Of a stretch of 64,000 nucleotides of DNA, positions 48,583-63,200 are shown piece after piece (positions within the stretch are counted from its first letter, which is position 1; every line of letters starts with the position of its first letter). The translations under genes were made by a program, and so were the position numbers. The DNA lies in contig OX104122.1 of the NCBI GenBank assembly GCA_944474755.1, forward strand, positions 17,804,641-17,868,640, in the 5' to 3' direction. The notes beneath the pieces are model-generated. The model was not told where the DNA came from. It did no database searches and worked only from the letters and a program-made list of their open reading frames with translations. Origin of the DNA: Limnoperna fortunei. Taxonomy: Eukaryota; Mollusca; Bivalvia; Mytilida; Modiolidae.

Positions 48583-51500
48583 TGTACAGGTTACTGACTT
48601 GTTCTTTACTGAATTTTGTACAGTTTGTTGACTGTTTCTTTTTTGAGTTTTGTACAGTTTATTGACTGTTTCTTTATTGAGTTTTGTACTGTTTATTGAC
48701 TTTTTTCTTTATTGAGTTTTGTACAGTTTATTGACTGGTTCTTTGTTCAGTTTTATACAGTTTATTGACTGTTTCTTTATTGAGATTTGTACAGTTTACA
48801 GAATGGTTCTTTATTGAGTTTTGTACAGGTTACTGACTTGTTCTTTACTGAATTTTGTACAGTTTGTTGACTGTTTCTTTTTTGAGTTTTGTACAGTTTA
48901 TTGACTGGTTCTTTATTGCGTTTTGTACAGTTTATTGACTGGTTCTTTATTGAGTTTTGTACAGTTTATTGATTGGTTCTTTATTGAGTTTTGTACAGTT
49001 TATTGACTGGTTCTTTATTGAGTTTTGTACATTTTATTGACTGGTTCTTTATTAAGTTTTGTACAGTTTATTGACTGCTTCTTTATTGAGTTTTGTACAT
49101 TTTATTGACTGGTTCTTTACTGAGTTTTGTACAGTTTATTGATTGGTTCTTTATTGAGTTTTGTACAGTTTATTGACTGTTTCTTTATAGAGTTTTTTAC
49201 TGTTTACTGACTTGTTCTTTACTGAATTTTGTACAGTTTGTTGACTGTTTCTTTTTTGAGTTTTGTACAGTTTATTGACTGGTTCTTTGTTGAGTTTTGT
49301 ACAGTTTATTGACTGGTTCTTTATTTAGTTTCGTACAGTTTATCGACTGGTTCTTTATTGAGTTTTGTACAATATATTGACTGGTTCTTTATTGAATTTT
49401 GTACAGTTCATTGACTGTTTCTTTTTTGATTGAGTTTTGTACAGTTCATTGACTGGTTCCTTATTGAGTTTTGTACAGTTTCTTGACTGATTCTTTATTG
49501 AGTTTTGTACAGTTTATTGACTGGTTCTTTCTTGAGTTTTGTACAGTTTATTGACTGTTTCTTTATTGAATTTTGTACAGTTTATTGACTGTTTCTTTAT
49601 TGAGTTTTGTACAGTTTATTGACTGGTTCTTTATTCAGTTTTCTATAGTTTATTGACGGTTTCTTTATTTAGTTTTGTACAGTTTATTGACTGTTTCTTT
49701 ATTGGGTTTTGTACAGTTTATTGACTGTTTCTTTATTGAGTTTTGTACAGTTTATTGACTGGTTCTTTATTCAGTTTTCTACATTTTATTGACTGTTTTT
49801 TTATTTAGTTTTGTACAGTTTATTGACTGTTTCTTTATTGAGTTTTGTACTGTTTATTGACTTTTTTCTTTATTGAGTTTTGTACAGTTTATTGACTGGT
49901 TCTTTGTTCAGTTTTGTACAGTTTATTGACTGTTTCTTTATTGAGTTTTGTACAGTTTACAGAATGGTTCTTTATTGAGTTTTGTACAGTTTACTGACTG
50001 TTTCTATATAGAGTTTTGTACAGTTTACTGACTTGTTCTTTACTGAATTTTGTACAGTTTGTTGACTGTTTCTTTTTTGAGTTTTGTACAGTTTATTGAC
50101 TGGTTCTTTATTGCGTTTTGTACAGTTTATTGACTGGTTCTTTATTGAGTTTTGTACAGTTTATCGACTGTTTCTTTATTGCGTTTTGTACAGTTTATTG
50201 ACTGGTTCTTTATTGAGTTTTGTACAGTTTATTGATTGGTTCTTTATTGAGTTTTGTACAGTTTATTGACTGGTTCTTTATTGAGATTTGTACATTTTAT
50301 TGACTGGTTCTTTATTCAGTTTTGTACAGTTTATTGACTGGTTCTTTTTGAGTGTTGTACATTTTATTGACTGGTTCTTTATTCAGTTTTGTACAGTTTA
50401 TTGACTGGTTCTTTATTCAGTTTTGTATAGTTTATTGACTGTTTCTTTATTTAGCTTTGTACAGTTTATTGACTGGTTCTTTATTTTGTTTTGTGCAGTT
50501 TATTGACTGTTTCTTTAATTAATTTTGTACAGTTTATTGACTGGTTCTTTATTCAGTTTTCTATAGTTTATTGACTGTTTTTTTATTTAGTTTTGTACAG
50601 TTTATTGACTGTTTCTTTATTGAGTTTTGTACTGTTTATTGACTTTTTTCTTTATTGAGTTTTGTACAGTTTATTGACTGGTTCTTTGTTCAGTTTTATA
50701 CAGTTTATTGACTGTTTCTTTATTGAGATTTGTACAGTTTACAGAATGGTTCTTTATTGAGTTTTGTACAGTTTACTGACTGTTTCTATATAGAGTTTTG
50801 TACAGGTTACTGACTTGTTCTTTACTGAATTTTGTACAGTTTGTTGACTGTTTCTTTTTTGAGTTTTGTACAGTTTATTGACTGGTTCTTTATTGCGTTT
50901 TGTACAGTTTATTGACTGGTTCTTTATTGAGTTTTGTACCGTTTATTGATTGGTTCTTTATTGAGTTTTGTACAGTTTATTGACTGGTTCTTTATTGAGT
51001 TTTGTACATTTTATTGACTGGTTCTTTATTAAGTTTTGTACAGTTTATTGACTGCTTCTTTATTGAGTTTTGTACATTTTATTGACTGGTTCTTTACTGA
51101 GTTTTGTACAGTTTATTGATTGGTTCTTTATTGAGTTTTGTACAGTTTATTGACTGTTTCTTTATAGAGTTTTTTACAGTTTACTGACTTGTTCTTTACT
51201 GAATTTTGTACAGTTTGTTGACTGTTTCTTTTTTGAGTTTTGTACAGTTTATTGACTGGTTCTTTGTTGAGTTTTGTACAGTTTATTGACTGGTTCTTTA
51301 TTTAGTTTCGTACAGTTTATCGACTGGTTCTTTATTGAGTTTTGTACAATATATTGACTGGTTCTTTATTGAATTTTGTACAGTTCATTGACTGTTTCTT
51401 TTTTGATTGAATTTTGTACAGTTCATTGACTGGTTCCTTATTGAGTTTTGTACAGTTTCTTGACTGATTCTTTATTGAGTTTTGTACAGTTTATTGACTG

Positions 51501-54500
51501 GTTCTTTCTTGAGTTTTGTACAGTTTATTGACTGTTTCTTTATTGAATTTTGTACAGTTTATTGACTGTTTCTTTATTGAGTTTTGTACAGTTTATTGAC
51601 TGGTTCTTTATTCAGTTTTCTATAGTTTATTGACGGTTTCTTTATTTAGTTTTGTACAGTTTATTGACTGTTTCTTTATTGGGTTTTGTACAGTTTATTG
51701 ACTGTTTCTTTATTGAGTTTTGTACAGTTTATTGACTGGTTCTTTATTCAGTTTTCTACATTTTATTGACTGTTTTTTTATTTAGTTTTGTACAGTTTAT
51801 TGACTGTTTCTTTATTGAGTTTTGTACTGTTTATTGACTTTTTTCTTTATTGAGTTTTGTACAGTTTATTGACTGGTTCTTTGTTCAGTTTTGTACAGTT
51901 TATTGACTGTTTCTTTATTGAGTTTTGTACAGTTTACAGAATGGTTCTTTATTGAGTTTTGTACAGTTTACTGACTGTTTCTATATAGAGTTTTGTACAG
52001 TTTACTGACTTGTTCTTTACTGAATTTTGTACAGTTTGTTGACTGTTTCTTTTTTGAGTTTTGTACAGTTTATTGACTGGTTCTTTATTGCGTTTTGTAC
52101 AGTTTATTGACTGGTTCTTTTTTGAATTTTGTACAGTTTATCGACTGTTTCTTTATTGCGTTTTGTACAGTTTATTGACTGGTTCTTTATTGAGTTTTGT
52201 ACAGTTTATTGATTGGTTCTTTATTGAGTTTTGTACAGTTTATTGACTGGTTCTTTATTGAGTTTTGTACATTTTATTGACTGGTTCTTTATTCAGTTTT
52301 GTACAGTTTATTGACTGGTTCTTTTTGAGTGTTGTACATTTTATTGACTGGTTCTTTATTCAGTTTTGTACAGTTTATTGACTGTTTCTTTATTGAGTTT
52401 TGTACAGTTTATTGACTGTTTCTTTGTTGAGTTTTGTACATTTTATTGACTGTTTCTTTATTTAGTTTCGTACAGTTTATCGACTGGTTCTTTATTGAGT
52501 TTTGTACAATTTATTGACTGGTTCTTTATTGAATTTTGTACAGTTTATTGACTGTTTCTTTATTGATTGAATTTTGTACAGTTTATTGACTGGTTCTTTA
52601 TTGACCTTTGTACAGTTTATTGATTGGTTCTTTATTGAGTTTTGTACAGTTTATTGACTGGTTCTTTATTGAGTTTTGTACATTTTATTGACTGGTTCTT
52701 TATTGAATTTTGTACGGTTTATTGACTGTTTCTTTATTGATTGAATTTTGTACAGTTTATTGACTGGTTCTTTATTGACCTTTGTACAGTTTATTGATTG
52801 GTTCTTTATTACGTTTTGTACAGTTTATTGACTGGTTCTTTATTGAGTTTTGTACATTTTATTGACTGGTTCTTTATTAAGTTTTGTACAGTTTATTGAC
52901 TGGTTCTTTATTGAGTTTTGTACAATTTATTGACTGGTTTTTTATTGAATTTTGTACAGTTTATTGACTGTTTCTTTATTGATTGAATTTTGTATAGTTT
53001 ATTGACTGGTTCTTTATTGAGTTTTGTACAGTTTATTGACTGTTTCTTTATAGAGTTTTTTACAGTTTACTGACTTGTTCTTTACTGAATTTTGTACAGT
53101 TTGTTGACTGTTTCTTTATTGAGTTTTGTACAGTTTATTGACTGGTTCTTTGTTGAGTTTTGTACAGTTTATTGACTGGTTCTTTATTTAGTTTCGTACA
53201 GTTTATCGACTGGTTCTTTATTGAGTTTTGTACAATATATTGACTGGTTCTTTATTGAATTTTGTACAGTTCATTGACTGTTTCTTTTTTGATTGAGTTT
53301 TGTACAGTTCATTGACTGGTTCCTTATTGAGTTTTGTACAGTTTCTTGACTGATTCTTTATTGAGTTTTGTACAGTTTATTGACTGGTTCTTTCTTGAGT
53401 TTTGTACAGTTTATTGACTGTTTCTTTATTGAATTTTGTACAGTTTATTGACTGTTTCTTTATTGAGTTTTGTACAGTTTATTGACTGGTTCTTTATTCA
53501 GTTTTCTATAGTTTATTGACGGTTTCTTTATTGAGTTTTGTACAGTTTATTGACTGTTTCTTTATTGAGTTTTGTACATTTTATTGACTGTTTCTTTATT
53601 GAGTTTTGTACAGTTTATTGACTGGTTCTTTATTCAGTTTTCTACATTTTATTGACTGTTTTTTTATTTAGTTTTGTACAGTTTATTGATTGTTTCTTTA
53701 TTGAGTTTTGTACTGTTTATTGACTTTTTTCTTTATTGAGTTTTGTACAGTTTATTGACTGGTTCTTTGTTCAGTTTTGTACAGTTTATTGACTGTTTCT
53801 TTATTGAGTTTTGTACAGTTTACAGAATGGTTCTTTATTGAGTTTTGTACAGTTTACTGACTGTTTCTATATAGAGTTTTGTACAGTTTACTGACTTGTT
53901 CTTTACTGAATTTTTTTACAGTTTGTTGACTGTTTCTTTTTTGAGTTTTGTACAGTTTATTGACTGGTTCTTTATTGCGTTTTGTACAGTTTATTGACTG
54001 GTTCTTTATTGAGTTTTGTACAGTTTATTGACTGGTTCGTTGTTGAGTTTTGTACAGTTTATTGACTGTTTCTTTATTTAGTTTCGTACAGTTTATCGAC
54101 TGGTTCTTTATTGAGTTTTGTACAATTTATTGACTGGTTCTTTATTGAATTTTGTACAGTTTATTGACTGTTTCTTTATTGATTGAATTTTGTACAGTTT
54201 ATTGACTGGTTCTTTATTGAGTTTTGTACAGTTTATTGATTGGTTCTTTATTGAATTTGTACAGTTTATTGACTGGTTCTTTATTGAGTATTGTACATTT
54301 TATTGACTGGTTCTTTATTCAGTTTTGTACAGTTTATTGACTGTTTCTTTATTAAGTTTTGTACAGTTTATTGACTGGTTCTTTGTTGAGTTTTGTAAAG
54401 TTTATTGACTGTTTCTTTATTTAGTTTCGTACATTTTATCGACTGGTTCTATATTGAGTTTTGTACAATTTATTGACTGGTTCTTTATTGATTGAGTTTT

Positions 54501-55548
54501 GTACAGTTTATTGTCTGGTTCTTTATTGAGTTTTGTACAGTTTATTGACTGATTCTTTATTGAGTTTTGTACAGTTTATTGACTGGTTCTTTATTGCGTT
54601 TTGTACAGTTATTGACTGTTTCTTTATTGAGTTTTGTACAGTTTATTGACTGTTTCTTTATTGAGTTTTGTACAGTTTATTGACTGTTTCTTTATTGATT
54701 GAGTTTTGTACAGTGTATTGTCTGGTTCTTTATTGAGTTTTGTACAGTTTATTGACTGATTCTTTATTGAGTTTTGTACAGTTTATTGACTGGTTCTTTA
54801 TTGCGTTTTGTACAGTTATTGACTGTTTCTTTATTGAGTTTTGTACAGTTTATTGACTGTTTCTTTATTGAGTTTTGTACAGTTTATTGACTGTTTCTTT
54901 ATTGAGTTTTGTACAGTTTATTGACTGGTTCTTTATTCAGTTTTGTACAGTTAATTGACTAGTTCTTTATTGAGTTTTGTACAATTTATTGACTGGTTCT
55001 TTATTCAGTTTTGTACAGTTAATTGACTAGTTCTTTATTGAGTTTTGTACAATTTATTGACTGGTTCTTTATTGAATTTTGTACAGTTTATTGACTGTTT
55101 CTTTATTGATTGAATTTTGTATAGTTTATTGACTGGTTCTTTATTGAGTTTTGTACAGTTTATTGACTGTTTCTTTATAGAGTTTTTTACAGTTTACTGA
55201 CTTGTTCTTTACTGAATTTTGTACAGTTTGTTGACTGTTTCTTTTTTGAGTTTTGTACAGTTTATTGACTGGTTCTTTGTTGAGTTTTGTACAGTTTATT
55301 GACTGGTTCTTTATTTAGTTTCGTACAGTTTATCGACTGGTTCTTTGTTGAGTTTTGTACAATATATTGACTGGTTCTTTATTGAATTTTGTACAGTTCA
55401 TTGACTGTTTCTTTTTTGATTGAGTTTTGTACAGTTCATTGACTGGTTCCTTAATGAGTTTTGTACAGTTTCTTGACTGATTCTTTATTGAGTTTTGTAC
55501 AGTTTATTGACTGGTTCTTTCTTGAGTTTTGTACAGTTTATTGACTGT
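48583..55548 (+). repeat. Higher-order block of about 1.98 kb in four staggered copies
   Basis: The unit GAGTTTTTTAC marks each copy at 49,190, 51,167, 53,053 and 55,180 (spacings 1,977, 1,886 and 2,127). TTACAGAATGG recurs near 48,798, 49,969, 50,740, 51,946 and 53,821. The first two copies run parallel at 1,977 bp, with rare shared changes such as GACTGCTTC (about 49,071 and 51,048). Spacing falls to 1,943 just upstream, where one 34-bp unit (with CTATATAGAG) is absent from one copy. Copies 3 and 4 share the left part only, then are joined to TTGA-insertion and TATTGTCTGG units from the 18 kb-type block. Confidence 0.72.
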
Positions 55549-58500
55549 TTCTTTATTGAATTTTGTACAGTTTATTGACTGTTTCTTTATTGAGTTTTGT
55601 ACAGTTTATTGACTGGTTCTTTATTCAGTTTTCTATAGTTTATTTACGGTTTCTTTATTTAGTTTTGTACAGTTTATTGACTGTTTCTTTATTGAGTTTT
55701 GTACAGTTTATTGACTGTTTCTTTATTGAGTTTTGTACAGTTTATTGACTGGTTCTTTATTCAGTTTTCTACATTTTATTGACTGTTTTTTAATTTAGTT
55801 TTGTACAGTTTATTGACTGTTTCTTTATTGAGTTTTGTACTGTTTATTGACTTTTTTCTTTATTGAGTTTTGTACATTTTATTGACTGGTTCTTTGTTCA
55901 GTTTTGTACAGTTTATTGACTGTTTCTTTATTGAGTTTTGTACAGTTTACAGAATGGTTCTTTATTGAGTTTTGTACAGTTTACTGACTGTTTCTATATA
56001 GAGTTTTGTACAGTTTACTGACTTGTTCTTTACTGAATTTTGTACAGTTTGTTGACTGTTTCTTTTTTGAGTTTTGTACAATTTATTGACTGGTTCTTTA
56101 TTGCGTTTTGTACAGTTTATCGACTGGTTCTTTATTGAGTTTTGTACAGTTTATTGACTGGTTCTTTGTTGAGTTTTGTACAGTTTATTGACTGTTTCTT
56201 TATTTAGTTTCGTACAGTTTATCGACTGGTTCTTTATTGAGTTTTGTACAATTTATTGACTGGTTCTTTAATGAATTTTGTACAGTTTGTTGACTGGTTC
56301 TTTATTGATTGAATTTTGTACAGTTTATTGACTGGTTCTTTATTGAGTTTTGTACAGTTTATTGATTGGTTCTTTATTGAATTTTGTAAAGTTTATTGAC
56401 TGGTTCTTTATTGAGTTTTGTACATTTTATTGACTGGTTCTTTATTCAGTTTTGTACAGTTTATTGACTGTTTCTTTATTAAGTTTTGTACAGTTTATTG
56501 ACTGGTTCTTTGTTGAGTTTTGTACAGTTTATTGACTGTTTCTTTATTTAGTTTCGTACAGTTTATCGACTGGTTCTATATTGAGTTTTGTACAATTTAT
56601 TGACTGGTTCTTTATTGATTGAGTTTTGTACAGTTTATTGTCTGGTTCTTTATTGAGTTTTGTACAGTTTATTGACTGATTCTTTATTGAGTTTTGTACA
56701 GTTTATTGGCTGGTTCTTTATTGCGTTTTGTACAGTTATTGTCTGTTTCTTTATTGAGTTTTGTACAGTTTATTGACTGTTTCTTTATTGAGTTTTGTAC
56801 AGTTTATTGACTGTTTCTTTATTGATTGAGTTTTGTACAGTTTATTGTCTGGTTCTTTATTGAGTTTTGTACAGTTTATTGACTGATTCTTTATTGAGTT
56901 TTGTACAGTTTATTGACTGGTTCTTTATTGCGTTTTGTACAGTTATTGACTGTTTCTTTATTGAGTTTTGTACAGTTTATTGACTGTTTCTTTATTGAGT
57001 TTTGTACAGTTTATTGACTGTTTCTTTATTGAGTTTTGTACAGTTTATTGACTGGTTCTTTATTCAGTTTTGTATAGTTTATTGACTGTTTCTTTATTTA
57101 GCTTTGTACAGTTTATTGACTGATTCTTTATTTTGTTTTGTGCAGTTTAATGACTGTTTCTTTAATTAGTTTTGTACAGTTTATTGACTGGTTCTTTATT
57201 CAGTTTTCTATAGTTTATTGACTGGTTCTTTGTTCAGTTTTGTACAGTTTATTGACTGGTTCTTTGTTCAGTTTTGTACAGTTTATTGACTGTTTCTTTA
57301 TTGAGTTTTGTACAGTTTACAGTCTGGTTCTTTATTGAGTTTTGTACAGTTTACTGACTGTTTCTATATAGAGTTTTGTACAGTTTACTGACTTGTTCTT
57401 TACTGAATTTTGTACAGTTTGTTGACTGTTTCTTTTTTGAGTTTTGTACAGTTTATTGACTGGTTCTTTGTTGAGTTTTGTACAGTTTATTGACTGGTTC
57501 TTTATTTAGTTTCGTACAGTTTATCGACTGTTTCTTTATTGCGTTTTGTACAGTTTATTGACTGGTTCTTTATTGAGTTTTGTACAGTTTATTGATTGGT
57601 TCTTTATTGAGTTTTGTACAGTTTATTGACTGGTTCTTTATTGAGTTTTGTACATTTTATTGACTGGTTCTTTATTCAGTTTTGTACAGTTTATTGACTG
57701 GTTCTTTTTGAGTGTTGTACATTTTATTGACTGGTTCTTTATTCAGTTTTGTACAGTTTATTGACTGTTTCTTTATTGAGTTTTGTACAGTTTATTGACT
57801 GTTTCTTTGTTGAGTTTTGTACATTTTATTGACTGTTTCTTTATTTAGTTTCGTACAGTTTATCGACTGGTTCTTTATTGAGTTTTGTACAATTTATTGA
57901 CTGGTTCTTTATTGAATTTTGTACAGTTTATTGACTGTTTCTTTATTGATTGAATTTTGTACAGTTTATTGACTGGTTCTTTATTGACCTTTGTACAGTT
58001 TATTGATTGGTTCTTTATTGAGTTTTGTACAGTTTATTGACTGGTTCTTTATTGAGTTTTGTACATTTTATTGACTGGTTCTTTATTGAATTTTGTACAG
58101 TTTATTGACTGTTTCTTTATTGATTGAATTTTGTACAGTTTATTGATTGGTTCTTTATTGAGTTTTGTACAGTTTATTAACTGGTTCTTTATTGAGTTTT
58201 GTACATTTTATTGACTGGTTCTTTATTCAGTTTTGTACAGTTTATTGACTGGTTCTTTATTGAGTTTTGTACAATTTATTGACTGGTTCTTTATTGAATT
58301 TTGTACAGTTTATTGACTGTTTCTTTATTTATTGAATTTTGTATAGTTTATTGACTGGTTCTTTATTGAGTTTTGTACAGTTGATTGATTGGTTCTTTAT
58401 TGAGTTTTGTACAGTTTATTGACTGGTTCTTTATTGAGTTTTGTACATTTTATTGACTGGTTCTTTATTCAGTTTTGTACAGTTCATTGACTGGTTCTTT

Positions 58501-59157
58501 GTTGAGTTTTGTACAGTTTATTGACTGTTTCTTTATTTAGTTCCGTACAGTTTATCGACTGGTTCTTTATTGAGTTTTGTACAATTTATTGACTGGTTCT
58601 TTATTGAATTTTGTACAGTTTATTGACTGATTCTTTATTGATTGAATTTTGTACAGTTTATTGTCTGGTTCTTTATTGAGTTTTGTACAGTTTATTGACT
58701 GATTCTTTATTGAGTTTTGTACAGTTTATTGACTGGTTCTTTATTGCGTTTTGTACAGTTATTGACTGTTTCTTTATTGAGTTTTGTACAGTTTATTGAC
58801 TGTTTCTTTATTGAGTTTTGTACAGTTTATTGACTGTTTCTTTATTGAGTTTTGTACAGTTTATTGACTTATTCTTTATTCAGTTTTGTATAGTTTATTG
58901 ACTGTTTCTTTATTTAGCTTTGTACAGTTTATTGACTGGTTCTTTATTTTGTTTTGTGCAGTTTATTGACTGTTTCTTTAATTAGTTTTGAACTGTTTAT
59001 TGACTAGTTCTTTATTAAGTTTTGTACAGTTTACTGACTGGTTCTTTATTGAGTTTTGTACATTTTATTGACTGGTTCTTTATTCAGTTTTGTACAGTTT
59101 ATTGACTGTTTCTTTATTGCGTTTTGTACAGTTTATTGACTGGTTCTTTATTGAGTT
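55549..59157 (+). repeat. Copy 1 of a 3.6-kb near-perfect duplication (4,720-bp spacing)
   Basis: Compared line by line with 60,269-63,877, this stretch shows eight base substitutions and no insertion or deletion in 3,609 bp (about 99.8% identity). Differences seen here, against the downstream copy, lie near 56,271 (A/T), 56,297 (G/T), 57,590 (T/G), 58,180 (A/G), 58,448 (T/G), 58,543 (C/T), 58,942 (T/G) and 58,976 (C/G). Rare shared changes include TATTTACGG, TTTAATGACTG, TTATTGACCTTTG and TTTTGAACTG. Upstream of 55,549 and downstream of 59,157 the two copies differ. Confidence 0.9.
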
Positions 59158-60268
59158 TAGTACAGTTTATTGACTGTTTCTTTATAGAGTTTTGTACAGT
59201 TTACTGACTTGTTCTTTACTGAATTTTGTACAGTTTATTGACTGTTTCTTTTTGAGTTTTGTACAGTTTATTGACTGTTTCTTTATAGAGTTTTGTACAG
59301 TTTACTGACTTGTTCTTTACTGAATTTTGTACAGTTTATTGACTGGTTCTTTATTGAGTTTTGTACAGTTTCTTGACTGATTCTTTATTGAGTTTTGTAC
59401 AGTTCATTGACTGTTTTTTTTTGGATTGAGTTTTGTACAGTTCATTGACTGGTTCTTTATTGAGTTTTGTACAGTTTCTTGACTGATTCTTTATTGAGTT
59501 ATGTACAGTTTATTGACTGGTTCTTTCTTGAGTTTTGTACAGTTTATTGACTGTTTCTTTATTGAGTTTTGTACAATTTATTGACTGTTTCTTTATTGAG
59601 TTTTGTACAGTTTATTGACTGGTTCTTTATTGAGTTTTGTACAATTTATTGACTGTTTCTTTATTGAGTTTTGTACAGTTTATTGACTGGTTCTTTATTG
59701 AGTTTTGTACAGGTTATTGACTGGTTCCTTATTGAGTTTTGTACAGTTTATTGACTGGTTCTTTATTGAGTTTTGTACAGTTTATTGACTGGTTCTTTAT
59801 TAAGTTTTGTACAGTTTATTGACTGGTTCTTTATTGAGTTTTGTACATTTTATTGACTTGTTCTTTATTCAGTTTTGTACAGTTTATTGACTCTTTCTTT
59901 ATTGCGTTTTGTACAGTTTATTGACTGGTTCTTTATTGAGTTTTGTACAGTTTATTGATTTGTTCTTTATTGAGTTTTGTACAGTTTATTGACTGGTTCT
60001 TTATTGAGTTTTGTACATTTTATTGACTGGTTCTTTATTCAGTTTTGTACAGTTTATTGACTGGTTCTTTATTGAGTTTTGTACATTTTATTGACTGGTT
60101 CTTTATTCAGTTTTGTACAGTTTATTGACTGTTTCTTTATTGAGTTTTGTACAGTTTATTGACTGGTTCTTTGTTGAGTTTTGTACAGTTTATTGACTGT
60201 TTCTTTATTTAGTTTCGTACAGTTTATCGACTGGTTCTTTATTGAGTTTTGTACAATTTATTGACTGG
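59158..60268 (+). repeat. Link between the 4,720-bp-spaced copies
   Basis: About 1.1 kb of units like those at 5.6-6.5 and 29.2-30.1 kb: TATAGAG pairs, a poly-T unit followed by GGATTGAG (59,414-59,422), CTTTCTTGAG, GTTCCTTATTGAG and GACTTGTTC units. The ATTGCG unit near 59,908 is followed by intact GTACAG, whereas most homologues have the 32-bp GTAGTTT form, so this copy may show the state before that deletion. Confidence 0.65.
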
Positions 60269-63200
60269 TTCTTTATTGAATTTTGTACAGTTTATTGACT
60301 GTTTCTTTATTGAGTTTTGTACAGTTTATTGACTGGTTCTTTATTCAGTTTTCTATAGTTTATTTACGGTTTCTTTATTTAGTTTTGTACAGTTTATTGA
60401 CTGTTTCTTTATTGAGTTTTGTACAGTTTATTGACTGTTTCTTTATTGAGTTTTGTACAGTTTATTGACTGGTTCTTTATTCAGTTTTCTACATTTTATT
60501 GACTGTTTTTTAATTTAGTTTTGTACAGTTTATTGACTGTTTCTTTATTGAGTTTTGTACTGTTTATTGACTTTTTTCTTTATTGAGTTTTGTACATTTT
60601 ATTGACTGGTTCTTTGTTCAGTTTTGTACAGTTTATTGACTGTTTCTTTATTGAGTTTTGTACAGTTTACAGAATGGTTCTTTATTGAGTTTTGTACAGT
60701 TTACTGACTGTTTCTATATAGAGTTTTGTACAGTTTACTGACTTGTTCTTTACTGAATTTTGTACAGTTTGTTGACTGTTTCTTTTTTGAGTTTTGTACA
60801 ATTTATTGACTGGTTCTTTATTGCGTTTTGTACAGTTTATCGACTGGTTCTTTATTGAGTTTTGTACAGTTTATTGACTGGTTCTTTGTTGAGTTTTGTA
60901 CAGTTTATTGACTGTTTCTTTATTTAGTTTCGTACAGTTTATCGACTGGTTCTTTATTGAGTTTTGTACAATTTATTGACTGGTTCTTTATTGAATTTTG
61001 TACAGTTTGTTGACTGTTTCTTTATTGATTGAATTTTGTACAGTTTATTGACTGGTTCTTTATTGAGTTTTGTACAGTTTATTGATTGGTTCTTTATTGA
61101 ATTTTGTAAAGTTTATTGACTGGTTCTTTATTGAGTTTTGTACATTTTATTGACTGGTTCTTTATTCAGTTTTGTACAGTTTATTGACTGTTTCTTTATT
61201 AAGTTTTGTACAGTTTATTGACTGGTTCTTTGTTGAGTTTTGTACAGTTTATTGACTGTTTCTTTATTTAGTTTCGTACAGTTTATCGACTGGTTCTATA
61301 TTGAGTTTTGTACAATTTATTGACTGGTTCTTTATTGATTGAGTTTTGTACAGTTTATTGTCTGGTTCTTTATTGAGTTTTGTACAGTTTATTGACTGAT
61401 TCTTTATTGAGTTTTGTACAGTTTATTGGCTGGTTCTTTATTGCGTTTTGTACAGTTATTGTCTGTTTCTTTATTGAGTTTTGTACAGTTTATTGACTGT
61501 TTCTTTATTGAGTTTTGTACAGTTTATTGACTGTTTCTTTATTGATTGAGTTTTGTACAGTTTATTGTCTGGTTCTTTATTGAGTTTTGTACAGTTTATT
61601 GACTGATTCTTTATTGAGTTTTGTACAGTTTATTGACTGGTTCTTTATTGCGTTTTGTACAGTTATTGACTGTTTCTTTATTGAGTTTTGTACAGTTTAT
61701 TGACTGTTTCTTTATTGAGTTTTGTACAGTTTATTGACTGTTTCTTTATTGAGTTTTGTACAGTTTATTGACTGGTTCTTTATTCAGTTTTGTATAGTTT
61801 ATTGACTGTTTCTTTATTTAGCTTTGTACAGTTTATTGACTGATTCTTTATTTTGTTTTGTGCAGTTTAATGACTGTTTCTTTAATTAGTTTTGTACAGT
61901 TTATTGACTGGTTCTTTATTCAGTTTTCTATAGTTTATTGACTGGTTCTTTGTTCAGTTTTGTACAGTTTATTGACTGGTTCTTTGTTCAGTTTTGTACA
62001 GTTTATTGACTGTTTCTTTATTGAGTTTTGTACAGTTTACAGTCTGGTTCTTTATTGAGTTTTGTACAGTTTACTGACTGTTTCTATATAGAGTTTTGTA
62101 CAGTTTACTGACTTGTTCTTTACTGAATTTTGTACAGTTTGTTGACTGTTTCTTTTTTGAGTTTTGTACAGTTTATTGACTGGTTCTTTGTTGAGTTTTG
62201 TACAGTTTATTGACTGGTTCTTTATTTAGTTTCGTACAGTTTATCGACTGTTTCTTTATTGCGTTTTGTACAGTTTATTGACTGGTTCTTTATTGAGTTT
62301 TGTACAGTTGATTGATTGGTTCTTTATTGAGTTTTGTACAGTTTATTGACTGGTTCTTTATTGAGTTTTGTACATTTTATTGACTGGTTCTTTATTCAGT
62401 TTTGTACAGTTTATTGACTGGTTCTTTTTGAGTGTTGTACATTTTATTGACTGGTTCTTTATTCAGTTTTGTACAGTTTATTGACTGTTTCTTTATTGAG
62501 TTTTGTACAGTTTATTGACTGTTTCTTTGTTGAGTTTTGTACATTTTATTGACTGTTTCTTTATTTAGTTTCGTACAGTTTATCGACTGGTTCTTTATTG
62601 AGTTTTGTACAATTTATTGACTGGTTCTTTATTGAATTTTGTACAGTTTATTGACTGTTTCTTTATTGATTGAATTTTGTACAGTTTATTGACTGGTTCT
62701 TTATTGACCTTTGTACAGTTTATTGATTGGTTCTTTATTGAGTTTTGTACAGTTTATTGACTGGTTCTTTATTGAGTTTTGTACATTTTATTGACTGGTT
62801 CTTTATTGAATTTTGTACAGTTTATTGACTGTTTCTTTATTGATTGAATTTTGTACAGTTTATTGATTGGTTCTTTATTGAGTTTTGTACAGTTTATTGA
62901 CTGGTTCTTTATTGAGTTTTGTACATTTTATTGACTGGTTCTTTATTCAGTTTTGTACAGTTTATTGACTGGTTCTTTATTGAGTTTTGTACAATTTATT
63001 GACTGGTTCTTTATTGAATTTTGTACAGTTTATTGACTGTTTCTTTATTTATTGAATTTTGTATAGTTTATTGACTGGTTCTTTATTGAGTTTTGTACAG
63101 TTGATTGATTGGTTCTTTATTGAGTTTTGTACAGTTTATTGACTGGTTCTTTATTGAGTTTTGTACAGTTTATTGACTGGTTCTTTATTCAGTTTTGTAC

